Source: Zygnema cylindricum
Taxonomy: Eukaryota > Streptophyta > Zygnematophyceae > Zygnematales > Zygnemataceae
DNA length: 45,000 nucleotides
Assembly (NCBI GenBank): GCA_037447655.1
Contig: JBBHKE010001028.1
Location: 1-45,000 of the forward strand
Direction: 5' to 3'
Under the pieces are notes generated by a model that saw only the letters and a program-made list of their open reading frames with translations, ran no database searches and was not told the DNA's origin. Position 1 is the first letter of the stretch; each line of letters opens with the position of its first letter. Made by a program: the position numbers and the translations under genes. Positions 21,195-31,143 of the stretch are shown here, one piece after another.

Positions 21195-22275
21195 TGTTGA
21201 GATTTGAAATCTTTATATATTAAATAGAGTAGATTTAAAATAGTTTCCAAAAAAAAAAGTGGTGCATAGAACTTACCTTTATTAGTAGGCAAAGTACAAT
21301 AGAGTGTATTGTACCTCTGTAGGTTTTACGGAGACACGCGTCATGCAGCAGGCAATTGGAATCGCCAGATCAGACGGACGGAATCTGATCCGGATATCTC
21401 GGAAATATATGGTACAACTATTTTTGGAGTCATACAAATATTTTGGAATTATGTGGTATGGAACATTTTTGAGAAACGTCCGGATATTTCGGAAGTGAAT
21501 TTTGATCATTGATTTTGAGAGACGTCGACGGACGCGATTCACGTGGGACCGCAAGTGACAAGGCGAGATTTACGTGGGACCACAAAGTGACGAGGCGTGA
21601 TTCACGTAGGACCACAAGTGACGAAGCACTCAGGTGCTTTGTACTACACCACCACATTCGGCTGGACTTTAGCTGCTACTGCTGACTAAGCATTTGGAAC
21701 GTTTTGTGTACGGTTAGAACGTTTTGTGTACGGTTAGAACGTTTTGTGTACGGTTCAATGTCTGTAAATATCTGAATAACATTAGTTTGTATTTTAGTGT
21801 GATAAAAAATAGTGTTCCATTAATCAAGTTTTTAGAAAATATAAATTAAGGTATTGAGGTACAATGACGTACAGGTAAGATGCTTTGTCGTTATTCAAGA
21901 TAATAACCGTAATAACGGTTACCCAAATTAGTGTAGATCAGTAAATAAACACTTTGAGTATATAACTTAGGACTTAGCCAATTTTGTAGTATCCAGTTTT
22001 GGGAATATGATTTTCTAAGGGCAGTTTTTGGGAAACTTCCAGACATCATATCTTATGGTTTACTGGGTCACTTGGGCTGCAATTTTGGGAATTGTCAGTT
22101 TACTGTATCTTGTATCACTGTGTCAAATTTGAAACATATTGGCTTTTTGAGTCATATTTTGCGTCAGTTCAAAGTTGGCTGTTGAGTAGGTACTTTGATA
22201 GTTTCTGTTGTTTTTCATGTCTACTTCTACTACTACTGCTGGTTCTCCGCTTGCAACGGTGGTTGTAGAACAACT
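21195..22275 (+). repeat. Copia-2 3' LTR
   Basis: This 1081-bp LTR is about 45 bp longer than the 5' LTR, mainly because two internal tandem repeats have one unit more: three copies of the GAACGTTTTGTGTACGGTTA unit near 21698-21760 and three of the CACGTGGGACCACAAGTGAC unit near 21540-21620. Confidence 0.9.
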
Positions 22276-22280
22276 GATTC

Positions 22281-22511
22281 CTTCGGAAAAAACTTAAAGA
22301 ATTTATTTTTTTGAAGGAGTTTGTTCGTCTTTCCTTTTTTTTCGTCACTTTTTTTTTGTCTCTCTTTTTCTTTGTTTCCCGTTTTTTGTTTTTTTTTTTT
22401 TTGTTTTCATTTGTTTTTCGAGATCCAATAGATGACTATGAAAAGAGAACATGCGACTGTGTCGCTCGTCAATATGATCGTATCTCTCGACCTCTTCCTC
22501 TGAATACTACC
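22281..22511. other. T-rich spacer
   Basis: Poly-T tracts mixed with TTTC steps. The open frame here is low complexity (Phe-rich) and not credible as a gene. Confidence 0.4.
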
Positions 22512-22985
22512 TGAAAAATGTCCATGACACTAGAATTAGTGTGGAAAAAAGGATTCCCAAAAGGTTATTTTTCTAAATAACCCGTTAATACGACAATATT
22601 TCTCAATTCCCAAATGGTCTACTTCTCTTAATTATCCATAAATAGTGATTGTATCTCCCTATCTTTTTCTCTTAATATTACCCGAAACAATCTTTGAAAC
22701 ACCATATTTAGTGTGGATAAAGTGAAAGTGTCAAACCAGAAAAGGGATTCCCAAAAGGTTTCTTTTTCTAGATAACCAGTCAATATGGCAATATCTCTCA
22801 ACCTTTTCCTCCAATATTATCTGAAAAAATGTTCAAGACACCGAAATTGGTGTGCATAAAGTAGAATTTTTTAGGAAAAGGATTCCCAAAAGGCTACTTT
22901 TATGGATAAAGTAACCTAGAAAAAGTGTCCAGGGACACCAAAATTAGCGTCAAAAAAGCAAAAATTTCCTAACCAAAGGATTTTC
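22512..22985 (+). repeat. Diverged tandem repeat, four units of about 105-170 bp
   Basis: Units start near 22512, 22681, 22812 and 22915. Each contains CCGAAA/CTGAAA, a GACACYARAATTRGTGTG core, AAAGGATTCCCAAAAGG and ATAACCNGTNAATA-like sequence. The units are substantially diverged, so this is an old satellite-like array. Confidence 0.6.
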
Positions 22986-23129
22986 CAAACTGGCATGGAA
23001 AAACAGAAAACGATCGAAATTTCTCAAAAAAATGTACTTTGCTATCGAGATTTTTGACAATATGATGATATTCGATATGGCCTTACAAAACGTAAAGAAA
23101 GGAGATCGATTAAATGTTCAACAATTTAT

Positions 23130-23689
<560 letters not shown>

Positions 23690-23829
23690 ATCCCGATGGA
23701 GGGAGAGGGAAAGGGAGCAATCGCACGAAAGGAAATTTGTCTCCCAACAGTTTCGACCTTCCATACATATCGACAAAAATGGATCTTTGGGCCGCCAAGA
23801 CCACCTTTGTGTTCTAAGCGTGATTTATG

Positions 23830-24923
23830 AGTTCGTCCATTTGTTTCGTTTACAAAAAGAAAGAAAAAAAAAAAAAAACAAGAATAACAACAACATCAGC
23901 GACGACATAAGAACAGGAAAAAAACCATTAACGGAGCATTAAAAAAGAAACATTGAAAAAGAAACATTAAAAAAAACGCATTGAAAAAAACAACGGTCCG
24001 AAAAAGAAGGAAATGCAAAAAGGATAGGTAGTATGTTACGGATACGGATTTCGATAGAAGAAAAAGAAAGGCAAAATAGACTTCAGAGAATTCATTAAGT
24101 GGAAAGTGAAGAAATTTAATTTTCGATTTGAACCACGTAACTTTTTATGCATACTCGGTTCAGTTTTTCATTTTTTTTTTCTTTTTCCCTTCTCTTCTTC
24201 CAAAAAAAATGCAGACAAGTAGCCCTACTCAAAAAATAATGTTGATTAGAACCTTTAAAATCTATCACAAAAACTTTAAAAAACCTTGAAAACCCCGAAA
24301 AACCATAAAAAACACATTAAAATTATCCACACTACCATCCAAAACAAGAAATATAAGACAAAACACAAGAAAATCAGGTCTAGAACATCAGGGAGATGTC
24401 AATATCTTCATCCAAAAAACTAAAAAATATTAAAAAATTCTGACAATGGAAATCCGTCATTGTTCGACAATTACAATGTCATTTTTTTTTTGTTTTTTTT
24501 TTAATTTTTTTTGTCGATTTATTGTTTTCTTCCTTCTATCCTTTCTAATTCAACTTGTGTTTTTTTTAATTCTTCTTTCACAAACCTGGTTGATGTTTCC
24601 ATGGATGCTTCTCCGTTTCGTTAAATAACTTGGACTCGCTCCAGAGGCCGGCATCCATGAGAATGTGCCACGTCAGCAAATTTGTACACTCCGTACACCA
24701 GAATTAGCGTGGAACATTTTGTGTACATTCTGTTCGCCATAATAATTGTGAAACTGCTACGTTTAATATTTTCCTTTTCCCTTTCTTCGTCCTTTTTCTC
24801 CTTCTCAGTTTGAACACCGCTAAAAAATCCCAAAAAATGCAACAAAAAAAAGAAATAAAACCCAAGGCTCTCTCTAGTTTACCTACAATAATTGATCCAC
24901 GCTAATTGTTGTATGTGTCTTAC
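23830..24923. other. Intron-like AT-rich region of the GOS1 locus
   Basis: A- and T-rich tracts; no exon for the missing SNARE segment could be found on the minus strand. A repeat-like GTACACC/GAATTAGCGTG stretch near 24690-24720 recalls the TIR family but has no clear ends. Confidence 0.35.
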
Positions 24924-25034
24924 CTTATATTCGCTGATGTCATTGCGGACGGAAGAGAGGAGCTCCGCGTGTTCCCTCAGAGAGTAGATGTGACTCTTGG
25001 TCCTTTGGAACTTTTGGAACACACAGGAAACAGA

Positions 25035-26690
25035 GAGGAAAATACAACGGTTTTCTAACAAAAAATAGAGTGGAAAACAACGAACGGTTTGAAAAAAAAA
25101 AAGTGAAAAAAGCTAATTGAAAATAGGGTGAAAAACATCAGTTTTCTTATGGAAAAGTAGAAGCAAACGATTCAATAATATAGTGGAAAAGAACGGTTGG
25201 TTGACGGAAAATAGAGTGGAAAACAACATTTTGAAAACATAGTGGAAAACAATGGCTTGAAATTAGTGAAAAACACAACGGTTTTCCGCCAAAAAACAGA
25301 GTGGAAAACGAAGGTTTGCAAATAGAATAGAAAACAACGGTTTGAAAATAGAGTGGAACGTTTTCTTAACAGAGCAAAGAGTAGAAAACTACAGTTTGCC
25401 AACTGAAATAGGGTGGAAAACAACGGTTTTCTAATGGATAAGTATAAGCAAACGGTTCAATAAAACAGTGGAAAACAATTGTTTGATAACGGATTAAAGA
25501 GTTAAAACAGTGAAAATGGAATGGAGTCAACTGTTTGATAATAGAGTGGATGACAAGGGTTTTGAATAGTGGCAAATGGCAGTTTGCTACTCAGAAATAG
25601 AGTGGAAAACAACGGTTTGAAAATAGAGCGGAAAACAATGGTTTTTCTAACAAAAAATAGAGTGGAGCGGTTCGAAAATGAGTGAAAACGACATTGGCTG
25701 ATCGAAAATAGAGTGAAAATCAACATTTGCTACTCAAAAAAGGAGTGGAAAACAATAGTTAGAAAATAAAGTGGACAACAACGATTTGCAAACAAAAAAT
25801 AGCTTCGAGAACCACGATTTGAAAAAAGAGTGGAAGACAGCCGTTTGCCATGGAAAAATAGAGTGGAAAACAATGGTTTGAATAGAGTGGAAAACAACGG
25901 TTTGAAAATAGGTTCAAAACAACAGTTTGCTAGGGGAAAATAGAGTGGACAACAACAGTTTGACGATAGTGTGGAAAACAACGATTTGAAAATAGAATGC
26001 AAAACAACAGTTTGCTAAGGGAAAATAAAGTGGAAAGAAACAGTTGAAAACAAATTGGACAACAACAGTTTTCTAACAAAAAGTAGAGTGAAAAACAACG
26101 ATCTGAAAAAGAGAGTGGAAAACAACGTTTAAACATAGTGGAAAACAAATCTTTGCTAACTGAAAACAGAGTGCAAAACAACAGCTTAAGAATAAAACAT
26201 ATTTGCTAATGTGGAAAACAACAGTTTGGTAACGAAAAATAGAACATAAAACAGCGATCTGAAAATAGAAAGCAACGTTTGCTCATGGAAAATAGACGAA
26301 ACCAACGGTTTGAAAATAGAGTGAATACCAACTACTTCCTAATGGAAAATAGAGTGGAAACCAAAAGGCTCGCTAACGAAAAATAGAGTTGAGGTTTTCT
26401 AACGCAAAATAAAGTGGAAAACAACAATCTGAAAACAGAGTGGAAAACAATGTTTGTTAACAGAAAATATTGGAAAAAAATGGTTTAAAAATAAGAGTGA
26501 AGAGCATCATTTGGTAACAAGTAGCAGAAAATAAAAGTTTTGAGTAAAACTCGAAAACAACGCTTTGATAAATGGCTTGAAAACAGAGAAGAAAACACCG
26601 TTAGCAAACGAAAAATAGAGAGGAAACAACGGTTTTAAAATAGAGTGGAAAGCAACGTTTGCTAACAAAAAATAGTGTGGCTAACAATAA
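25035..26690. repeat. Intronic tandem array of AAAATAGAGTGGAAAACAACGGTTTG-like units
   Basis: About 1.65 kb of 25-50-bp units built from three modules: AAAATAGAGTGG, AAAACAACGGTTTG and, in many units, CTAACGGAAA. It fills most of the 1720-bp intron between the GOS1-like exons ending at 26731 and starting at 25010. Units are diverged, with no long perfect stretch. On the minus strand it yields a series of overlapping frames rich in Phe-Pro-Leu-Tyr-Phe; they are repeat translations. Confidence 0.88.
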
Positions 26691-26963
26691 TCCGCTAATG
26701 CGATCCTCTCTTTCTCCCCCCACACCTCACCTGCGCCAGGTCTCCCCACACCTCCCTGTGTCTGGCTGCCGCGTGTCGCAGACTGGCCGTGACATTGCGT
26801 CTCTCGGCCGCCGCCTCCATTGAGATTACCACTCTCTGGAGACGACTTAAGAGACTCTAAAGCTCTAACTCCACCGACACGAGAGACGAGGAGCCGTCGG
26901 AGGAGAGAGAGGGAGGGGTGGAGGAGGAAGGGCCAGAGGAGAGCACAACACCATCGACATAGC

Positions 26964-27165
26964 CTGCAGAGAGAGGGGGGGAGAGAGGGTTCAGGGTTTA
27001 CGGTTTAAGGTTTAGGAAGGAAACAGGAGACTCTGGCGCGAAAGAGGATGAAGCCCTTGGAGGAGAAAATGAGGAGGGAGGAGAGGAGTGGGCGACAACG
27101 TCGTCATAGCCTGCTAGAGGGAAGGTTCAGGCTTTTCAATTTAGAGTTTAGGGTTTACGCGGGAA
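26964..27165 (-). repeat. Duplicated GOS1 exon start with telobox-like runs
   Basis: On the minus strand a second acceptor, CCTCTAGCAG, followed by GCTATGACGACGTTGTCGCC at 27110 parallels the true exon start GCTATGTCGATGGTGTTG at 26963, 147 bp away. Both are preceded by AACCCTGAACC-like and AAACCGTAAACCC/AAACCCTAAAC sequence resembling plant teloboxes. The second copy is open in the same relative frame for about 36 codons, then stops. Confidence 0.55.
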
Positions 27166-27169
27166 AAGG

Positions 27170-28252
27170 GAAATCTAGGGTTGAAGCTATGAAATGTAGT
27201 AGTGTTGCGAATCGAACTGAAATTGTCAATTCTTTATCTTCCATGTAAAGAAGGGCATCTTCGTCGATATGGCAGTATGGATGTTTACAAGTGTGGACTG
27301 CGAGAAGAGTTGAAGTAGGGATTTAAGAAACAATTGGTTGAGAATCGGCAGAAACAATATTGGTGCGAATAGAGTGGACCAATTTTTGTATTAGCTTGTC
27401 CATAGTTAGTCTAGCGTGTGAGTATGAAAATAAATTGAGGCTGGAATTTTAGCCATGGTTGTTTGTTACCGTACCTCAAGTAAATACAACTTGAAATGAT
27501 GAGTTCTAATAAGTGGTTTAGCTTTTGGTGGTTAAAGCGGTAATGGAGGAATTCCTGTTTGAATTCCCTTTTGGGATAGATCGAGTCTGGTATGAACACG
27601 GCATACTACCATAATAAACCCTCAAAAACCCTACAAAATCTAACGACGACATAACACCATATCAGTGCCCCTATATTTACTCCCTAGAACCTAAAATAGT
27701 ATCAATGACACCAATTGTTTTTTTCTTAAAGCTAATTCTTCAAAGGGTTCAAAAACAGCCGCATCATCCAGAACAGAATGAGAATTAACAACTCTAATAT
27801 AAACCCCACGCCAATAACTTCTTTACTCTAAAATAACAATCATGGTATACCATACAGACAATGTTCAAACCACGTGAAATCGCACATTTTTTCATTGTTG
27901 GTAATGATATTTTATTGTCGGCAATAAATTGCACATGATGTCATTGTTGATAAAAAATCGCATATGGTTATATTGTGATAAACAAGTTGCATATGCTGTC
28001 ATTGTTGGTAATAGCTTGCATATGATTATATTGTACTAAATTGCATTATGCTGTTATTGTTGGTAATTTCAAATGATATTATTGTCCATAATAATATAAT
28101 TACACTGTTGGCATTTAATTGCGTATGACCTTATTGCTCGTACCCTGTCAAGTTGTTCTCACGAAGAACGCCCAAAAAAGGTGCCATAAAGCTAAAAACC
28201 TAAAAAACAGCCAACAAAACCTTAAGAACCCTAAAAATCTCCTAAGAGAGGC

Positions 28253-28255
<3 letters not shown>
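27170..28255. other. Non-coding region
   Basis: AT-rich. At about 27885-28140 an irregular repeat of roughly 35-40 bp recurs (GCATATGATGTCATTGTTGGTAAT-like steps with variants). No gene is recognised. Confidence 0.4.

Positions 28256-28288
<33 letters not shown>
28256..28288. repeat. TA microsatellite
   Basis: A short uninterrupted TA run of about 33 bp. Confidence 0.9.
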
Positions 28289-28295
<7 letters not shown>

Positions 28296-28338
28296 AGCAA
28301 AAATCAAAAAATCATCTAAGTTAGTTCCGGTGTCTCAC

Positions 28339-28743
28339 CTCAGCGGAAGCCCCCCTCACATAACTGATAAAAGCAGTGATAACTTTGTTCTGGATTCGAA
28401 ATCTGTACCACTCTCAACCTCTCCAAAAGGTACGATTTAATGGCGGCTCAAGAAACTCGTTCTTTCTTTTCGAATTTCAAATATTTTCAAACCGGCTGCA
28501 AAGAAGAGAGAGGGAGAGAGATGGAGGAGGGAGGAAGGAGAGAGGGAGGGAGGGAGGGTGAGAAAGAAGAGGGAGGGTGAGAGCGAGGGAGGGAGTGAGA
28601 GAGAAGAGGAGGGAGGGAGCGAGAGGGGGCGGGGAGGCAGATGGAGGAGGAGGAAGGGAGGAAACCGATGAAAGTCCGTCTCACCTGCAGGAGGCAGTTT
28701 CTTCAAAATTACGAAAAAGTTTCTGCCTACATTTTTTACGTTC
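28339..28743 (-). pseudogene. Myosin motor-domain exon remnants (plant class XI type)
   Basis: Exon 28339-28495 has a polypyrimidine tract and TTTGCAG acceptor and a GAG/GTGAGA donor. In the ATT-AAA frame it encodes [20 protein letters not shown] and then [12 protein letters not shown]. That is the SRF...G-A-x-I-x-T-Y-L-L-E-x-S-R-V segment of the myosin head, and YHCFYxLC is typical of plant class XI. The upstream half (SRF..., then EIR) is out of frame by small indels, and an extra G shifts the last codons. A further piece, 28685-28743, ends in a GTGAGA donor; its phase (AG) fits the C that starts the next exon, but its coding match is weak. The TIR element at 28746 cuts it off. Exon structure is kept, so it derives from genomic DNA, not a processed mRNA. 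Confidence 0.7.
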
Positions 28744-28745
28744 TA

Positions 28746-29299
28746 CACCGCCGACGTATTAAATGTGTTGAACACTAATTCGGTTCCCCTTGAGGGTTTC
28801 ACCCTACTGTGGGTAAAGTATTTTTCCCGTACGCTAATTACGATGGATTGGATAAAACCATTTTAACTTATGTATTTTTTTATTAGTGGTACCAACGTCG
28901 GCTCGTATAAAAATGTGTCGCATATACAAGTACGGATATTTTAATAAAAAATCTACTATCACACGAAAAACTGCCCTGTGAATTAAAGAATTTCATATTG
29001 TACTTGTTTTAGTGTACATTTATTTGTCGCGTATTTTCTACACCCTAAAAAACCGAAATTAGAGTTAGGAATTAATTAGAGTGAAAGTATGCAACAGTGT
29101 ACGAATTGTCAGAATTTGTAATTTTACCTATATTACTGTGGATACCCTCTCGACAAATCAGCTGTACCCGTATTGGCGTACGTTGAAAAATTAGTGTATA
29201 ATTTTTTTTTCGAATTTTTTCTAAGTCAAAATTAGTGTACATGACACTAAATTATTCTACACACTAATAATTTCTACACGCTAAATACGATCGACGGTG
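28746..29299. mobile_element. TIR element, TA-flanked, 554 bp
   Basis: The left end is CACCGCCGACGTATTAAATG after TA 28744-28745. The right end is its approximate reverse complement (CTAAATACGATCGACGGTG) before TA 29300-29301. There is no coding capacity. Size and ends place it in the same family as 30539-31139. Confidence 0.65.
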
Positions 29300-29301
29300 T
29301 A

Positions 29302-29830
29302 CTCTACTGTAGTTGATTTTGATTGTTTGTTCGTTTATGGCCTAGTTGTTCAATACGCGCGTTATTTTTCATTTTTTCCAGTTTCTACGTATTGTACGTG
29401 ACTTTTCAAAAATACGCTAAAAAACGTCTACTGTAAACTGAAACTGACATTTTACAGAAACTAATAAACAAAAAACTGTAACTGTTAGATTTTTTACGGA
29501 AACTGTACGGTTGTTTACAAAAAAGATTCGATGCACGTATCCGTACTTTCTGTTCAGTAAACCGAACAGAATGTACATGGATTGTACGGGAAAATAATGT
29601 GACGTCCACAAATATTTCCAAAAGAGACGCAGGCCACACTATTTGTCCGTAGTCACTTTAATGGGCATCTTTTTCAAATTAAAAGAAGCCGCCATTATTA
29701 CTGAACAAATAACTAAAAATACGGTGAAAACGCTTTACCACGCCACGAATGATGAAAAATGGAATCTGCATATGGCCTGAACTTTGTTTTTTTTAAGTTG
29801 CATGCTCTCGGAGAGATAGAGAGAGAAGGT
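29302..29830. other. Non-coding region with CGTAC-rich sequence
   Basis: Minus-strand frames at 29406-29639 are short and unmatched. The sequence is rich in GTAC and TACGTA steps, as in the other repeats of this part of the window. No gene is recognised. Confidence 0.35.
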
Positions 29831-29835
29831 CATGG

Positions 29836-29860
29836 TTGCCTGTCTGTGAAGGACAGGCAA
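29836..29860. other. Perfect 9-bp hairpin
   Basis: TTGCCTGTC, a 7-nt loop, then GACAGGCAA. It lies just beyond the tRNA-like sequence on the minus strand and might be part of a SINE tail. Confidence 0.6.
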
Positions 29861-29861
29861 T

Positions 29862-29960
29862 TTTATTATAATAAAAATGTATTTCGAAGGATTTGAACCT
29901 GCGCCTGTGTACGTCGTAGAGCAATTACTGGTGCACTCGTCGTTAATCAGCTGATATAGA
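29862..29960 (-). mobile_element. Candidate tRNA-derived SINE head
   Basis: On the minus strand a B-box-like GGTTCAAATCC (29889-29899) is preceded about 45 bp upstream by ATCAGCTGATTAACGACGAG, which resembles the D-arm region of a tRNA (AGCTCAGTTGGTTAACG). The sequence between does not make a clean anticodon arm and no acceptor stem closes, so it is not a functional tRNA. A T/A-rich tail follows. Confidence 0.4.
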
Positions 29961-30439
29961 TGTTTCGATAAACACATGGGGTGTGAAATTTTTTAAATTA
30001 CATATTGTCTTTTACCGCTCATTTAACGCAAAACGTACAAACTGCGGTACATGTTCAATTCAATTTTCAAAAAATGTATGGATTTGTACCGAAAAAAAAT
30101 CATTAACATTTTTTACGATTTTTTCAAGTCGACCTCTCCGGTTTCTACGTATTGTACGCGCGTTCGAAACGTGCGTAAAATACGTTTTGAACAACTATGG
30201 TTTATGGGTTATAATTTTAAAAGAATTAGTTACAGTACGGATCATTCATTCATTCATTCGGGATACGACTTCATGTTTTTTCAAAGTCAAATTTTTGTGC
30301 ATTCCGAAAGGGGTTTCCGGAAAAGAAGACTTAGCCCTGTTCTCCGTTAGGCGGTCCCAGTAAACATGCGGATTCGTCTATTTTAGTGTTTACTGGAACG
30401 GCCTTCCAATATGTCGTCCCAATAGTGAACGTTTCTCAA

Positions 30440-30536
30440 TTATAATTGGCGCCACGCAGGCTAATTTTCAGATTCTTAAAATCTAAATATATTATTCAAA
30501 CTAAAAATCTGTACATTATATTTGTACGAGCGGAGG
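30440..30536 (+). repeat. Dispersed repeat R3, copy 1, interrupted by a TIR element
   Basis: The segment from AATTGGCGCCACGCAGGCTAAT to GCGGAGG matches 37389-37501 (AATTGGTGCCATGTAGGTTAAT to GCGGAGG). Here the TIR element follows directly at the next TA. Confidence 0.6.
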
Positions 30537-30538
30537 TA

Positions 30539-31139
30539 CACCGCGGATCGTAATTAGAGTAATGAAAAAACTAGAGTAAAAAAACAGAAAAAAACAATTA
30601 GAGTAATGAACTCTAATTTATGTGATATAAATTATTCATAGAGGAAGTTTACTCTAATTTATTTAAGTACTCTATATTGGGTTATGTCGGCAATAATTAT
30701 CCGCGATGAAATTATGACCACTAAATTACGTAGACGTACAAAATCTGTCGACGTCAATATGACGTTAGTATTATTTGTCGCGTTGAATGGCAGTTAATGT
30801 TCACACTGACGACGATGTTGTCGACGGACGAGAGTTATGCGAACGGCTTTTTTTCGATGTGATTGATTTTTCGTTTAGTGCGATTTCACGTGCGAGCGCG
30901 ATTCTATTAAATCATTATTTGTACCTTTTTACTTCAAAAAGTACAACTTTGCACGGTCGAACATCGTCCGTACTCCACACTATTTAAAAAAAACCTATAT
31001 TACAATTTTTTACGCTAATTAAACCTTACCTAAATTAGAGTTATGAAAAAATTATAATCTATTACTCTATTTGATGTCATAGAGTCGAAATTTCGAGCGA
31101 CCGAATTAGAGTGATTTACTCTAATTACGATTCGCGTTG
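30539..31139. mobile_element. TIR element, TA-flanked, 601 bp
   Basis: The left end is CACCGCGGATCGTAATTAGA after TA 30537-30538; the right end is CTAATTACGATTCGCGTTG before TA 31140-31141. The interior is closely related, in inverted orientation, to 44405-45000 and, in the same orientation, to the split element 5837-12395. The 66-codon frame at 30787 shows no transposase signature. Non-autonomous, MITE-like. Confidence 0.75.
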
Positions 31140-31143
31140 TAGT

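Larger units (their letters stand above)
16024..22275 (+). mobile_element. Copia-2: full-length, decayed Ty1/copia LTR retrotransposon
   Basis: LTRs at 16024-17059 and 21195-22275 flank Gag, protease, integrase, RT and RNase H in copia order. The 5-bp target duplication GATTC lies at 16019-16023 and 22276-22280. LTR starts are TGTTGAG; the 5' LTR ends AACAACA and the 3' LTR ends AACAACT, with the final base mutated. It is clearly a different family from Copia-1: LTR sequence, LTR length and protein sequence differ. Many frameshifts and in-frame stops make it non-autonomous. Confidence 0.93.
23740..26963 (-). pseudogene. GOS1: GOS1/GOSR1-like Golgi Qb-SNARE, partial gene, possibly broken
   Basis: Three minus-strand exons resemble Golgi SNAP receptor complex member 1, a SNARE for ER-Golgi and intra-Golgi vesicle fusion. 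Exon 26731-26963 has a strong CTCTCTGCAG acceptor and a GTGAGG donor and encodes a Ser/Pro-rich start, then SLLSRLQRVVISMEAA and LRHAAARHREVWGDLAQ (compare the family pattern LxRHRxIxxDxxxxF). Exon 24924-25010, phase 0, has a GTAAGA donor and encodes FQRTKSHIYSLREHAELL and SSVRNDISEYK, closely following the family's EF-K-T-K...R-E...L...VR-DI--YK. Exon 23740-23804 encodes [20 protein letters not shown], like the start of the SNARE helix (QR...K...L..RFP). A TAG at 26857-26859 interrupts the first exon after VELEL. The N-terminal exon, the exon between SEYK and QRS, and the membrane anchor were not found. Confidence 0.65.

Noticed and set aside
25172-26181. Chain of minus-strand frames rich in FPLYF and NRCF
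   Set aside because: They are produced by the tandem array in the intron; frames switch between units and there is no conserved domain.
29885-29960. Functional tRNA gene on the minus strand
   Set aside because: There is a B-box-like motif, but no closing acceptor stem or proper anticodon arm; called a SINE head instead.
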